From NCBI GenBank assembly GCA_023423605.1, contig JAFAFF010000093.1, forward strand, positions 1-5,240: a DNA stretch of 5,240 bases. The letters are read 5' to 3'. The position numbers were made by a program, and so were the translations under genes. The notes below the pieces were generated by a model, which was given only the letters and a program-made list of their open reading frames with translations, was not told the DNA's origin and did no database searches. Shown piece by piece: positions 5,238-5,240 of this stretch. Origin of the DNA: Pseudomonadota bacterium (lineage in GTDB: Bacteria; Pseudomonadota; Gammaproteobacteria; Xanthomonadales; Xanthomonadaceae). Positions within the stretch are counted from its first letter, which is position 1; every line of letters starts with the position of its first letter.

Positions 5238-5240
5238 TAC

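Overview
This GC-rich window (roughly two-thirds G+C by eye) looks like chromosome of a gammaproteobacterium of the Xanthomonadaceae, most probably Stenotrophomonas (S. maltophilia complex). The main reason is three copies of a short palindromic REP with a GTAG head (GTAG-AGCCGGGC-TCT-GCCCGGCT type), which matches the SMAG repeats known from that group. The protein families present also fit. No phage, insertion sequence, CRISPR, tRNA or rRNA sequence was seen.

Layout. Positions 1-219 (+) hold the C-terminal end of a glycoside hydrolase family 16 (laminarinase/beta-glucanase-like) gene. Its stop codon lies inside the first REP. Positions 216-325 hold three REPs, one plus and two minus, in the gap between this gene and a converging minus-strand operon. 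That operon, read from right to left, encodes an SPFH (flotillin/stomatin-like, YdjI-type) protein with a C-terminal SHOCT domain (3095-1944), a double zinc-ribbon protein with a C-terminal membrane anchor (1924-602), and an 83-residue single-span membrane protein (605-354) whose start overlaps the preceding stop as ATGA. Upstream on the same strand is a 63-residue hydrophilic hypothetical protein (3384-3193).

A 154-base divergent intergenic region with inverted-repeat structure (3385-3538) precedes a plus-strand pair. The first gene is a zinc-dependent medium-chain dehydrogenase of the formaldehyde-dehydrogenase-like subgroup (3539-4702). The second is a polytopic membrane protein with many conserved-looking His, Asp and Glu residues (4749-5237).

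How the genes may work together. SPFH plus zinc-ribbon membrane protein resembles the Bacillus subtilis ydjI/ydjG pair, which recruits PspA to the membrane. The minus-strand operon is therefore best read as a membrane-organisation or envelope-stress module, here with a small membrane protein as third component and no pspA in view. The dehydrogenase and the membrane protein are probably co-transcribed, with a possible 16-codon ORF bridging them through overlapping stop/start codons. Their shared substrate or role cannot be read from the sequence. The SPFH module is the most interesting system here; the His-rich membrane protein is the least understood gene.
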